A DNA stretch of 64,000 nt, taken from NCBI RefSeq assembly GCF_000720255.1, contig NZ_JOJE01000006.1, positions 310,001 through 374,000 of the forward strand, in the 5' to 3' direction. The translations under genes and the position numbers were made by a program. Source of the stretch: Streptomyces griseus subsp. griseus (GTDB lineage: Bacteria > Actinomycetota > Actinomycetes > Streptomycetales > Streptomycetaceae). A model generated the notes under the pieces. That model saw nothing but the letters and a program-made list of their open reading frames with translations, did no database searches and was not told the origin of the DNA. Shown here piece by piece: positions 56,276 through 64,000 of the stretch (its first letter is position 1; every line of letters begins with the position of its first letter).

Positions 56276-57583
56276 TCAGGTCCCAGCGAACTCCCTTTCC
56301 CTTCGTGCCTCCGCGGACGTCTTCGGGATGCGTCGCGTCGCGTGCCGCAGGAAGGGCGGCGCCATCACCGACGTGGCCACGGCCAGCAGGACGATGATGG
56401 TGTAGGTGGCGGTGGTCAGGATGCCCAGCTGGAGACCGGCCGTGGCGATGACGATCTCCACGACGCCGCGGGCGTTGAGCCCGGCACCGACAGCGAGCGC
56501 CTCGCCGTGGCTGAGGCGGCCGAGGCGGGCGCCGAGGTAACCTCCCGCGAACTTCGCCGCGGTGGCCACCAGCAGCGTGACCGCCGCGGCGAGCAGCACG
56601 GTCCAGTCCAGCAGGGCCGCCAGATCCACCTGCAGCCCCGCGGTGGCGAAGAACAGCGGTGCGAGCGTCGACATCACGAAGACCCGGATCGTGTCGAGCG
56701 TCCTGCGGCTCGCCGAGCCGAGCGAGCTGATCACGATGCCGCACAGGAAGGCGCCCAGGATCGGCTCCATGCCGAGCGCCTGGGTGCCGGCAGCGGACAG
56801 CATGATCATGACGACCATGGCCGCGACGCTGACTCCCGGTTGCCCAGCACGTTCGGTGTGCTGGAGCACTCTGCGGGCCACTGGACGGACCACGAAGAGG
56901 GCGATCGCCAGCGCCGCGGCAAGACAGCCGACGGTCTGCATGATCATGCTGAGCCGCGCTCCCACGACGACCATGGCAGAGACGACCGACAGCAGCAACC
57001 ATCCGACGATGTCGCTGATGGCCGCGGAGCCGACGATGAGCTGGCCGACGTCGCGGTGCAACAGCCGCATGTCCAGCAGTGTCTTGGCGATCACCGGGAG
57101 CGCGCTGACCGCGATCGCCACCCCCATGAACAGGGCGAAGGCACCCCGGCCGGCGTCCGGCGCCATGAGCGAGGCCGGCAGCAGGAAGCCCAGGGCGATG
57201 CCGAGCGCCAGCGGCAGCACCACGCTGCCGAGGCTGACGCAGCTGACGGCGCGGCGCCGGCGGCGGATCAGATCGATGTCGATGTGGGCGCCTGTGATCG
57301 CGACCAGCAGCAGCACGCCGACTTGCGCGACCGCGGTGAGCAGATGGGTCTGGGCGGGCTCCCGCGGCAGCAGCCAGTCCGAGAGGCCGGGCAGGAGCTC
57401 TGCGAACACGGAGGGGCCGAGCAGCACCCCGGCGGAGAGTTCACCCACCAAGGGGGGCAGGCCCAGGCGCACCGCCAGCATCCCCAGCAGCACGGCGGTC
57501 GCCAGCAGCAAGCCGATCTGCAGCAGGAAGACCAGCATCTGGTCGTGGCCGATCGAGGGAACCGGTCGTGCGGCTGTCACCAT
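56276..57583 (-). CDS. CPA2-type cation/proton antiporter
   Basis: A 435-residue membrane protein with about 12 TM helices and no C-terminal RCK or TrkA domain. Family signs: [39 protein letters not shown], the central [15 protein letters not shown] with the ion-binding Asp, and [16 protein letters not shown]. It is the last gene of a four-gene operon with PCP, halogenase and thioesterase, 27 nt downstream. KefB-like antiporters appear in secondary metabolite clusters and may give ion homeostasis or export-linked self-protection. Role in this cluster is inferred. Confidence 0.9.
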   Translation of the reverse strand: MVTAARPVPSIGHDQMLVFLLQIGLLLATAVLLGMLAVRLGLPPLVGELSAGVLLGPSVFAELLPGLSDWLLPREPAQTHLLTAVAQVGVLLLVAITGAHIDIDLIRRRRRAVSCVSLGSVVLPLALGIALGFLLPASLMAPDAGRGAFALFMGVAIAVSALPVIAKTLLDMRLLHRDVGQLIVGSAAISDIVGWLLLSVVSAMVVVGARLSMIMQTVGCLAAALAIALFVVRPVARRVLQHTERAGQPGVSVAAMVVMIMLSAAGTQALGMEPILGAFLCGIVISSLGSASRRTLDTIRVFVMSTLAPLFFATAGLQVDLAALLDWTVLLAAAVTLLVATAAKFAGGYLGARLGRLSHGEALAVGAGLNARGVVEIVIATAGLQLGILTTATYTIIVLLAVATSVMAPPFLRHATRRIPKTSAEARREREFAGT

Positions 57584-57610
57584 CGAGGTCCTCTTTCGTC
57601 TTTCGAGAGG

Positions 57611-58360
57611 TCAGGAGGCCCGCGCGATCAGGAGGGACAGAATCACTTCCGCCACCCCGGACGGATCGCCGGCCGAGAGCAGGTGTCCTCCGGGCAGGAC
57701 CGTCACCTCGCACCGTCCCGTGGTGTGGTCGGCCCATGACTCCAGCCGAACCGACGCGTCGTCATCGGCACCGGCGAGGACCTGGACGTCTCCGGCCGTC
57801 GTCATGGAGCGGGTCAGGTCGATGAAGGACTGGGACAGCCGCAGGTCGTCGCGGATCACCGGATAGAGGCGCTCGGCGAGCTCCGGCGTGCGCAGTACCT
57901 CGGCCGGGATCTCGCCGCCCATCGCGGTCAGCGTGGCGACGGCGCCGTCGAGGGAACCCAGCTCCTCGGTCCGGATCCGCTCCCTGACCGAGGGCGGTGA
58001 GTTGGAGGCGGCGATCAGCAGGGGGACCGGCCGCTGCCGGACGAACGCGGCCGCCGCCAGCCCGATGTAGGAGCCGAGGCTCTCGCCGTAGATCGCGTCC
58101 ACGTGCCCGCCGAGCTGCGCGGTCACATCGGCGATCACGGGTTCGGCCCGGGTGAGGAGGGCTTCCCGGTAGCGCCGGCCGTGGCCGGGCAGTTCGACAG
58201 CGCGGAAGTCGACCCGCTCGCCGAGTTCCCGGCGCAGACCCCGGAAATAGCCGGCCCCGCAGCAGGACGGCGGAATGAACGCCACGGTCGGCGTCCGCCC
58301 GCCGCTGCCGGTCGCCGTCGTACGCGAACGCATGCGCGTACGCGCGCTCGTGTCGTTCAC
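57611..58360 (-). CDS. Type II thioesterase (alpha/beta hydrolase)
   Basis: A 249-residue GrsT-type thioesterase. The N-terminal FIPPSCCGAGYFRGL strand replaces the common PxAGG. The nucleophile elbow is GESLGS (S94), a variation from GHSMG. Catalytic Asp is in VLAGADDDAS and His in PGGHLLSAGDP. It removes misprimed groups from carrier proteins or may release a free product. It lies 28 nt after the halogenase gene. GTG 58360 and ATG 58333 are both possible starts, differing by nine residues. Confidence 0.88.
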   Translation of the reverse strand: MNDTSARTRMRSRTTATGSGGRTPTVAFIPPSCCGAGYFRGLRRELGERVDFRAVELPGHGRRYREALLTRAEPVIADVTAQLGGHVDAIYGESLGSYIGLAAAAFVRQRPVPLLIAASNSPPSVRERIRTEELGSLDGAVATLTAMGGEIPAEVLRTPELAERLYPVIRDDLRLSQSFIDLTRSMTTAGDVQVLAGADDDASVRLESWADHTTGRCEVTVLPGGHLLSAGDPSGVAEVILSLLIARAS

Positions 58361-58388
58361 ACCGCCCGCCTTCGTCGAATCCGTGCGG

Positions 58389-59345
58389 CTACTGGGAGTG
58401 GATCGGCGTGCCCCGCAGGGTCGTGGTGGTGATCTTGTTGTGCTTGAAGGTGTCCTCGCCCCGCGCCAGGACCGCGGCCCACTTCTCCAGCGAGATGCTG
58501 CCGCCGTACTCCTCGATGTGGTCGGTGTCCGGGTAGACACGGACCTTCGTCGGTACGTAGCGAGTGGCGAAGCCCATCCGGTAGTTCCTGCCGGCGCTCG
58601 TGTTCGGCAGGGACGCGTGCATGAGGGTCGACCAGAAGATCACGCACTGGCCCTTCTCCATGGTGAGCGAGACCGCGTCCTCCTCGTTCGGCCGCCAGTC
58701 GGGGTCCACCTGGAGCTGGCGGTAGTCGTAGCCGAAGAAACCCCGCGGGACGCCGTCCTTGAGCTCGGCGTTGATGCGCCCCTCGTCGTAGTCCATGTGC
58801 TTGGTCTCGTCGTAGTTCATCTTGTTCTGTGTGCCGGGAATGATCTGCAGGCATCCGTTCTCGCGCGTCGACTCCGTGAACGCGGTCCACACCGTGAGCG
58901 TGCCCGCCCCGAAGTCGTCGGCGGACTCACCCGGCCACAGCAGCTGCGGCTTGCCGCTGGCGTTGGCGAAGGTGTCGGCCTGATGCCAGTCGGTGCCCTC
59001 GTCCCCGGGGTACTTGGGGAAGAACTCGGTGCGCCAGCACAGCAGATCGGGCCCGAGGATGGAGGCAACCCTGTCGACGATCTTCCGGTTGCAGACGTGC
59101 CGGGCCAGCAGGTCGATGTCGAGGTGGCGGTCGTAGTTGAAGATGTTCGGCGCCCCGATGCTGGAGTCGACCTCCGGGTACGCGGCGTAGGACCGGTCGA
59201 GCGCCTGGCGCTGGACCGTCTTCCACATCTGGTCCATCTCCTCGGGGGTGTAGATGGTCAGTGGCCCGATGTAGCCGTTCTTGTGGAAGGACGCCAGCTC
59301 CTCGCGGGAGAGCCCGAGACCGGTCTGTTCGGTGCTGCTGGTCAT
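58389..59345 (-). CDS. SyrB2-type non-haem Fe(II)/2-oxoglutarate halogenase
   Basis: A 318-residue member of the phytanoyl-CoA dioxygenase fold that chlorinates unactivated carbon on a carrier-bound amino acid. It is strikingly like SyrB2 as recalled: [20 protein letters not shown] (iron ligand H121, with A123 at the halide position in place of the Asp/Glu of hydroxylases), [11 protein letters not shown] (H243) and GFATRYVPT (R262 for 2-oxoglutarate). The HxA motif marks a halogenase, not a hydroxylase. It sits 12 nt after a free-standing PCP that probably presents the amino acid. Substrate (Thr, Leu, aminobutyrate etc.) is not determinable. Confidence 0.93.
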   Translation of the reverse strand: MTSSTEQTGLGLSREELASFHKNGYIGPLTIYTPEEMDQMWKTVQRQALDRSYAAYPEVDSSIGAPNIFNYDRHLDIDLLARHVCNRKIVDRVASILGPDLLCWRTEFFPKYPGDEGTDWHQADTFANASGKPQLLWPGESADDFGAGTLTVWTAFTESTRENGCLQIIPGTQNKMNYDETKHMDYDEGRINAELKDGVPRGFFGYDYRQLQVDPDWRPNEEDAVSLTMEKGQCVIFWSTLMHASLPNTSAGRNYRMGFATRYVPTKVRVYPDTDHIEEYGGSISLEKWAAVLARGEDTFKHNKITTTTLRGTPIHSQ

Positions 59346-59357
59346 GTCTGGATCCCC

Positions 59358-59645
59358 TTACCTGGTGGTTGACGTGGCGCTTTCGACCGGCTGGGTCTTC
59401 GTCACGGCCATGCCGAGCGGCTCCTCGTACGTGGTCCTCATGTCGAGCACGGCTCCGAAGGAGTCGCCGAGGAACTGGTTGAGTTTCGAGAACGTCAGTG
59501 AATGTCCGCCGACGTCGAGGAAGTTGTCGGAGCCGGTGATATCCGGGTCGTCGAGTTCGTCGCGCAGCCACTTCACGACCGAACGCTCGATGTCCGCCGG
59601 GTCTGGCGCGCCATTCCCCGCGTCGTTCGTCCCTGGCATCTGCAT
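59358..59645 (-). CDS. Free-standing peptidyl carrier protein
   Basis: A 95-residue carrier protein. The phosphopantetheine site is DNFLDVGGHSLTFSKL with S49. It begins at ATG 59645 after the ribosome site GGGAGGA. The tail beyond residue 80 is unstructured (VTKTQPVESATSTTR). As in the SyrB1/SyrB2 and CytC pairs, the aminoacyl-S-PCP is the likely substrate of the adjacent halogenase. No A domain is in the window, so loading must be done by a protein outside it. Confidence 0.88.
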   Translation of the reverse strand: MQMPGTNDAGNGAPDPADIERSVVKWLRDELDDPDITGSDNFLDVGGHSLTFSKLNQFLGDSFGAVLDMRTTYEEPLGMAVTKTQPVESATSTTR

Positions 59646-60153
59646 GGAGACTTCCTCCCGTAGGTCTTTCTGCCGCCGCATTGACGTGAGCGTGCTGCCC
59701 GCCGTTGTCGAAGAGGGGCGTCCGCAGGGCGGACACAAGAAGCAAGGCATGGCGGCATGCATATGGCGAAAGGCTGGTGGGACGTAGGCAGGGAACTTTC
59801 CCGCGTTCCTTCAGCGGGACCGGTCGTATGCGTCCCCGCGGCGATTCGCGCCCGATAGGGTCCCTGCAAGTGATCCCGCGTCGCCTCAAGCTAGACCGGT
59901 GAGCGGGTTGTCTTCAAGACCGTGCGGCGCCTCGTCAATTGTCCCGTTGGCGGGACAGCGGTCGGACGACACCGCAGGTGACCGGTGACGTCACGGGCCC
60001 GCCGCGGCTGCCGTCGTGCAACAGCGCCGCCGCAGTGGTCAAGCGCAGGCGGCGCCGTATAGCCTGCCGGAGCTCAGTGAATTCGGCGCCCGGCATTGCG
60101 AACCGGTTTTGCGCGCCAAGTGGTGGAAATTCACTCACGGAAATGAGATTTGC
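59646..60153. promoter_or_regulatory. Divergent promoter of the halogenase cluster
   Basis: A 508-bp gap without a convincing gene. It contains the inverted repeat TGTCCCG-TTGG-CGGGACA at 59940-59957, a good candidate operator. The region 60110-60150 is AT-rich (AAATTCACTCACGGAAATGA) and precedes the MbtH start. Confidence 0.55.
59940..59957. promoter_or_regulatory. Candidate operator, halogenase cluster
   Basis: Perfect 7-bp arms TGTCCCG and CGGGACA with a TTGG spacer. It lies in the middle of the divergent control region, near equal distance from both operons. No regulator gene is in the window. Confidence 0.55.
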
Positions 60154-60372
60154 ATGTCGAATCCGTTCGAGGATGAGAACGGCACCTATCTGGTATTGGT
60201 CAACGACGAGGGGCAGCATTCCTTGTGGCCCTCTTTCGCCGAGGTGCCGGCGGGATGGACCGTCGTCAAGGAGGAGGACAGTCGCAAGGCCTGCCTCGAA
60301 TACATCAACGAGAACTGGACCGACATGAGGCCGAAGAGCCTGGTCGAGACCATGAGGGCCGACAGCGCCTGA
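60154..60372 (+). CDS. MbtH-like NRPS adenylation chaperone
   Basis: A 72-residue MbtH-like protein. The conserved features are present: [33 protein letters not shown], and the C-terminal [11 protein letters not shown]. It binds and activates A domains. Its presence implies at least one NRPS adenylation enzyme in the rest of the cluster. ATG 60154 is close to the first conserved residues; a GAAATGAG upstream may act as ribosome site. Confidence 0.95.
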   Translation: MSNPFEDENGTYLVLVNDEGQHSLWPSFAEVPAGWTVVKEEDSRKACLEYINENWTDMRPKSLVETMRADSA

Positions 60373-60411
60373 CCGGCACCTCGTCGGAGGTATGACACTG
60401 ACGGAGCGGAC

Positions 60412-61365
60412 ATGCGCGGGAAGGAAACCGGCACGTTGGCAGCCCTCACCCAGTTTACTGACGAGGATCTCGAACTCCTCGCGTTGATCCGGAACTTCGA
60501 GCTCGCCCTGCTCGACCTCTTCGGCGCGGGGAAACTCAACGGCACGACGCACACCTGCCTCGGCCAGGAGTACGTGCCGGTCGCGCTGGCGCCACTGCTG
60601 CGCGAGGACTTCATCTTCAGCAACCACCGTGGGCACGGCCACTACCTGGCCAGGTTCGAGGACCCCGACGGGCTGCTCGCCGAGATCATGGGGCGCGCCG
60701 GGGCCGTCTGCGCGGGCGTCGGCGGCAGCCAGCACATCTACCGCGACGACTACCTGTCGACCGGTGTGCAGGGGCAGAGCCTGCCGGTCGCGGTCGGTGT
60801 CGCCCTGCATTTCAAACGCACCGGGCAGAACAGGATCGCCGTGGTCCACATCGGCGACGGCACCTGGGGCGAAGGCGCGGTCTACGAGGCCCTGAACATG
60901 GCGCAGTTGTGGCGGGTGCCGCTGCTGGTGGTGGTCGAGCACAACGGGATCGCCCAGTCGACGCCGACCGCGGCTCAGATGGCCGGCACCATCGCGGACC
61001 GCGCTGCCTCCTTCGGCATCGGCCACCACGAGTTCCACACCGCGGACATCAACGTGATCCGCGCCGAACTGGCCCCGGTCGTGGCCGCCGTACGGAGTGA
61101 AAGGGTCCCGGCGGTCGTGCAGTTCCACACCGTCAGGCTCGGCCCGCACAGCAAGGGCGACGACACCCGCTCCGAGGCGGAGCTGGCCGACCTGCGCGCA
61201 CGGGAGTGGAGCGGGCAGTACGCGCGGTGCTACGGCGAGCAGTTCGCCGCGGCCGACGTGCGGCAGCGCGCCCGGATCGCCGACCTGGTGGCCGACATCA
61301 GCGCGCGGCCGCCGTCGAGCTGGCCGGCGTCGACGGCTGCGACGGGATCGGGGGCCGCCCTGTGA
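60412..61365 (+). CDS. 2-oxoacid dehydrogenase E1 alpha subunit (ThDP)
   Basis: A 317-residue E1-alpha-type protein. ThDP/Mg binding is seen in HIGDGTWGEGAVYEALNMA (GDG...; the usual N is carried by the later stretch), and the substrate side in FIFSNHRGHGHYLA and AGVGGSQHI. The C-terminal phosphorylation loop of housekeeping PDH is shortened. With the downstream E1-beta fusion it would decarboxylate a 2-oxo acid. Operon with MbtH (40 nt) and ACP (GTGA overlap). Confidence 0.9.
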   Translation: MRGKETGTLAALTQFTDEDLELLALIRNFELALLDLFGAGKLNGTTHTCLGQEYVPVALAPLLREDFIFSNHRGHGHYLARFEDPDGLLAEIMGRAGAVCAGVGGSQHIYRDDYLSTGVQGQSLPVAVGVALHFKRTGQNRIAVVHIGDGTWGEGAVYEALNMAQLWRVPLLVVVEHNGIAQSTPTAAQMAGTIADRAASFGIGHHEFHTADINVIRAELAPVVAAVRSERVPAVVQFHTVRLGPHSKGDDTRSEAELADLRAREWSGQYARCYGEQFAAADVRQRARIADLVADISARPPSSWPASTAATGSGAAL

Positions 61366-61589
61366 GCACCTTGGAGAGGATCATCGCCGATGTGCTCGGG
61401 GTGGCCGAGGAAGAGATCGACGACGAGACCGGAACGGCGACGGCAAGCTGGACCAGCCTGCGACATGTGCAGATCATCGCCGCCGTCGGACGCGAGTACG
61501 GCCTGCGGATCACCCCGCGGCGGGCCCGCTCCTGCCGGAGCGTCGGCGACCTGCGCAAACTCCTGGCGGAGGAGGGACGTTCGGCATGA
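61362..61589 (+). CDS. Acyl carrier protein
   Basis: A 75-residue carrier protein embedded between E1-alpha and the E1-beta/E2 gene. The helical pattern is canonical (ERIIADVLGVAEEEIDDETG). The pantetheine site is ASWTSLRHVQII with S32, so DSL is replaced by TSL. GTG 61362 overlaps the E1-alpha stop and the stop overlaps the next ATG. It is probably the acyl acceptor from the lipoyl E2 domain. Confidence 0.85.
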   Translation: MSTLERIIADVLGVAEEEIDDETGTATASWTSLRHVQIIAAVGREYGLRITPRRARSCRSVGDLRKLLAEEGRSA

Positions 61590-63757
61590 CACCCATAGCG
61601 GCCACTACCGTCGCCCCGCGCGTCGCGGAGAACCTCAACCACGCGCTGCACCGCCTGTTCGACCGCGAGGAGCGGCTCTATCTCCTCGGTGAAGACCTGC
61701 TCGACCCGTACGGAGGCGCCTTCAAGATCACCAAGGGACTGTCGAGCAGGTTCGGCGACCGCGTGGTGGCGACCCCGCTCAGCGAGGGGGGCATTCTCGG
61801 CGTCGCGGGCGGACTCGCCCTGTGCGGCAACGAGGTCATCGTCGAGGTCATGTTCGGCGACTTCCTCGCGCTCGGCTTCGACCAGGTGCTGAACTTCGCG
61901 TCGAAGTCGGTGTCGATGTACGGCCGGCGGGTGCCGATCCCGCTCGTCGTCCGCTGTCCCGTCGGTGGCAACCGCGGCTACGGACCGACGCACAGCCAGA
62001 GCCCGCAGAAGCACTTCGTCGGCATCCCGAACCTCGCCCTCTACGAACTGTCGCCGTTCCACGACGCCGAGGCGGTGCTCCACACGGCGCTGCAACGGGG
62101 CGCTCCCGCCATCCTGTTCGAGGACAAGGTCCTCTACACCCGCCGGATGTACCAGGAGAACCGGGTCGACGACGCCTACCGCTACCGGATCACCGGATCG
62201 GGCCTGGGCTGGGCCCACGCGTTCCCGGACGGCGAGGAGGACAGCGCGGACTTCGTCGTCGTGGCACCCGGCGGCGTCACCCACCGGGCCCTGGACGCGG
62301 CACGGGCGCTGCGTGAGGCGCACGGCCGCTCGGTGCACGTCGTGACCCCGGCGCAACTCCACCCGCTGGACATCGAGCCGGTACTCCCGTTGCTCGCGTC
62401 GGCGGGCCGGGTGGCGGTGGTCGAAGAGGGCACGGCGGGCGGTACGTGGGGGTCCGAAGTGGCGCAAGTCGTCCACGAGCGCATCTGGTCCTCACTGAGC
62501 GGCCCGGTGCTCTCGCTCAGCTCCGCGGACTCGATCATCCCCACGGCCGGCCATCTGGAGCGCGAGGTGCTGCTGGGGGCCGAGGACATCAGGGACGGGA
62601 TCCGACGGGCTGCCGGATGGGGCGACGCCCTGCGCGAAACCGCACAACCGGGCCCGACCCAGGCCCAAGCGGCGGCAGTCGAAACGGCGGCGGCCGGAAC
62701 GACGACTCCCGTGACCGTGCCCAAGCTGAACAACAACGACGAAACGTATCTGGTCGCCGACTGGCTGGTGGACGAGGACGCGTGGGTCGAACCGGACACC
62801 GAGGTCGTCGCGCTGGACACGTCCAAGGCCCAGGCGGACATCGCCGCCTCGGGCTCCGGCTACCTGCGCCGCGTCGCGGCCGTGGGCGACGAACTGGCCG
62901 TCGGCGACATCCTCGGCCACCTCCTCCCCGAGCGCGCCCCACGAGCCGCTCCCGAGCAGGACCGGCCCGCCCGGCCGACGCGATCGGCCGCGCCCGACCG
63001 GCCGGTGGAGCCGATCCGCCCGCTCACCGAGGACGCACCCCAGGAGGACCTCGCAGCGGAGGTGCACCGCCTCGACCGTGCCCAGCAGGGCACCGCGGCG
63101 GTGGTCGCCAAGAGCCATCGCGAGGTCCCGGCCGGCTTCACCCTGGTCAAGGCACAGGTCGACGACGTCCTGGACCGGCTGGACCGGCTGAGCGACGAGG
63201 GCGGCGCCGTGCTCGGTCTCGCGGAGGTGGTGGTCAAGGCGGTGGCCGACGCACAGCGGGACTTCCCGCGATTCTTCGGATCCCTCGTGGACGACCGAAC
63301 CGTCGCCCTCGCGGACGCCCCGCACGTCGGCGTCACCGTGGACGTGGACGGTTCGCTGTACGTACCGGTGGTCACACGCGCGCACGAGCGGTCACTGGCG
63401 GAGATCGCGGACACACTCATGGACTTCCGGATGAAGGCGCTGGGCAAGGAGTTCACCGCACACGAGCTGACCGGCGGGAACATCGCCGTCTCGCTCAACC
63501 CCGACCCCGGCGTGGTCCTCGTCCAGCCACTCGTGCTGTGGCCGCAGTTGTGCATGGTCTCGGTCGGAGCGGTCGGCGATGAATGCCGGATCGACGAGGC
63601 GGGAGTCGCACGGACGCGCCGGTTCGTCCACATCGGCCTCGCCTACGACCACCGGGTCGTCAACGGCCGGGACGCCGTCCTCTTCCTCACGCGGATCAAG
63701 GCCGCCCTGGAGGAGCCCGCCCAGCTGGGAGGAGAACTGACGTGGACTACGGCTTGA
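61586..63757 (+). CDS. Fused E1-beta / lipoyl / E2 acyltransferase
   Basis: A 723-residue fusion. Residues 1 to about 335 form an E1-beta (RLYLLGEDLLDPYGGAFKIT, VATPLSEGGILGVAGGLAL, RCPVGGNRGYGPTHSQ). A lipoyl domain at about 370-450 has its acceptor lysine in LDTSKAQAD. A charged linker without a clear E3-binding domain follows. The E2 catalytic domain starts at about 495 (REVPAGFTLVKAQVDDVLDR). The active-site motif reads YDHRVVNGRDA, where the usual DHRxxDG has Asn for Asp. E1-beta and E2 are normally separate proteins. An acyl group from a 2-oxo acid is likely passed to the neighbouring ACP rather than CoA. No E3 gene is visible. Confidence 0.9.
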   Translation: MTPIAATTVAPRVAENLNHALHRLFDREERLYLLGEDLLDPYGGAFKITKGLSSRFGDRVVATPLSEGGILGVAGGLALCGNEVIVEVMFGDFLALGFDQVLNFASKSVSMYGRRVPIPLVVRCPVGGNRGYGPTHSQSPQKHFVGIPNLALYELSPFHDAEAVLHTALQRGAPAILFEDKVLYTRRMYQENRVDDAYRYRITGSGLGWAHAFPDGEEDSADFVVVAPGGVTHRALDAARALREAHGRSVHVVTPAQLHPLDIEPVLPLLASAGRVAVVEEGTAGGTWGSEVAQVVHERIWSSLSGPVLSLSSADSIIPTAGHLEREVLLGAEDIRDGIRRAAGWGDALRETAQPGPTQAQAAAVETAAAGTTTPVTVPKLNNNDETYLVADWLVDEDAWVEPDTEVVALDTSKAQADIAASGSGYLRRVAAVGDELAVGDILGHLLPERAPRAAPEQDRPARPTRSAAPDRPVEPIRPLTEDAPQEDLAAEVHRLDRAQQGTAAVVAKSHREVPAGFTLVKAQVDDVLDRLDRLSDEGGAVLGLAEVVVKAVADAQRDFPRFFGSLVDDRTVALADAPHVGVTVDVDGSLYVPVVTRAHERSLAEIADTLMDFRMKALGKEFTAHELTGGNIAVSLNPDPGVVLVQPLVLWPQLCMVSVGAVGDECRIDEAGVARTRRFVHIGLAYDHRVVNGRDAVLFLTRIKAALEEPAQLGGELTWTTA

Positions 63758-64000
63758 TGGCCTTCGGGTCGGCGCTCGGCAAGCCCGACGCCGTCGCCGA
63801 CATCGCCTCGGAGTACACCGAGGACGTCGAGCGCGTACGGGAGTACGGCTACCGCACCATCCATCGCAGCCCCGACGGCGTCGGACTCACCGACCTGGCA
63901 GTGGACGCCGGCCGCGCGGCCCTGGACGAAGCCGGCGTCGAGGCCGCCGAACTGGACCTGGTGGTCCTCGCCATTACCGACATCCCCGAGTACCTGTACT
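63742..64000 (+). CDS. Ketoacyl-ACP synthase III-like (partial, 3' end outside)
   Basis: The first 86 codons of a FabH/KAS III-type thiolase-fold enzyme: GLMAFGSALGKPDAVADIAS, VREYGYRTIHRSP, LAVDAGRAALDEAGVEAAEL and DLVVLAITDIPEYLY. The catalytic Cys lies beyond the window. GTG 63742 is favoured (GGAGGAGA 6-7 nt upstream); ATG 63757 in frame is an alternative overlapping the previous stop. It probably condenses an acyl-ACP or transfers an acyl group. Confidence 0.85.
   Translation, partial: MDYGLMAFGSALGKPDAVADIASEYTEDVERVREYGYRTIHRSPDGVGLTDLAVDAGRAALDEAGVEAAELDLVVLAITDIPEYLY

Noticed and set aside
58389..59345. Phytanoyl-CoA hydroxylase assignment
   Set aside because: The iron-binding motif is HQA, not HxD/E; the close match to SyrB2 around it supports halogenase.

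Overview
The window is high-GC DNA from a Streptomyces-like actinomycete. The strong GC third-position bias, Streptomyces-type secreted hydrolases (GH10 and GH62), many 4-nt ATGA/GTGA gene overlaps and IS701/IS5-type transposase remnants all fit this. It reads as accessory-genome sequence: several self-contained pathways separated by wreckage of older genes. No rRNA, tRNA or CRISPR array was seen.

Region 1 (1-18121, all minus strand) is a Wzy-type exopolysaccharide operon. In transcription order it holds a WbaP-like initiating sugar-phosphate transferase, a GDP-mannose/UDP-glucose 6-dehydrogenase closest in sequence to AlgD, a GT4, two Wzz-type chain-length proteins with degenerate nucleotide-binding domains, an asparagine synthase-like amidotransferase, a two-domain oxidoreductase, a heparinase II/III-type lyase, a beta-helix lipoprotein, a Wzy/ligase-like polymerase, a second GT4 and a methyltransferase cut by the window edge. 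The uronate-forming dehydrogenase and two uronate-lyase-like proteins suggest an amidated uronic-acid polymer.

Region 2 (about 18.2-20.2 kb) is a gene graveyard: an SDR remnant, an internally deleted IS701-type element with both terminal inverted repeats, and a TilS fragment. Region 3 (20.2-28.8 kb) has a small PH-like membrane protein, a 2146-residue secreted RHS protein and a secreted phospholipase D-like protein.

Region 4 (29-33.2 kb) carries an IS5-type remnant, a truncated MFS gene, and a LysR regulator divergent from pcaF-pcaI-pcaJ (last two steps of the beta-ketoadipate pathway). Region 5 (33.2-43.4 kb) is a galactose/galactoside locus: a cellulase-like hydrolase, a GH2 enzyme, the remains of a GH42 and of a sugar-binding lipoprotein joined by a deletion, and a complete De Ley-Doudoroff set (SDR, FCD-GntR regulator, dgoD, dgoA, PfkB-type kinase, lactonase). 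Two related AT-rich operators mark the two divergent promoters.

Region 6 (43.5-49.5 kb) is a two-gene candidate defence module: an S-4TM putative pore-forming protein followed by a 1635-residue protein with an APH-like kinase domain, a P-loop NTPase and a long alpha-helical C-terminus. Region 7 (49.7-56.3 kb) holds an orphan sugar-binding lipoprotein, an atypical SDR, a TnpB scrap, and a divergent GH62 arabinofuranosidase / GH10 xylanase pair around a promoter rich in inverted repeats, then a dead RICIN-esterase gene.

Region 8 (56.3-64.0 kb) is the edge of a biosynthetic gene cluster. Leftward: a free-standing PCP, a SyrB2-type non-haem iron halogenase, a type II thioesterase and a cation/proton antiporter. 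Rightward: an MbtH-like protein, a 2-oxoacid dehydrogenase E1-alpha, an ACP, an unusual E1-beta/lipoyl/E2 fusion and the start of a ketoacyl synthase III. The layout suggests a chlorinated amino-acid unit combined with an acyl-ACP made from a 2-oxo acid.
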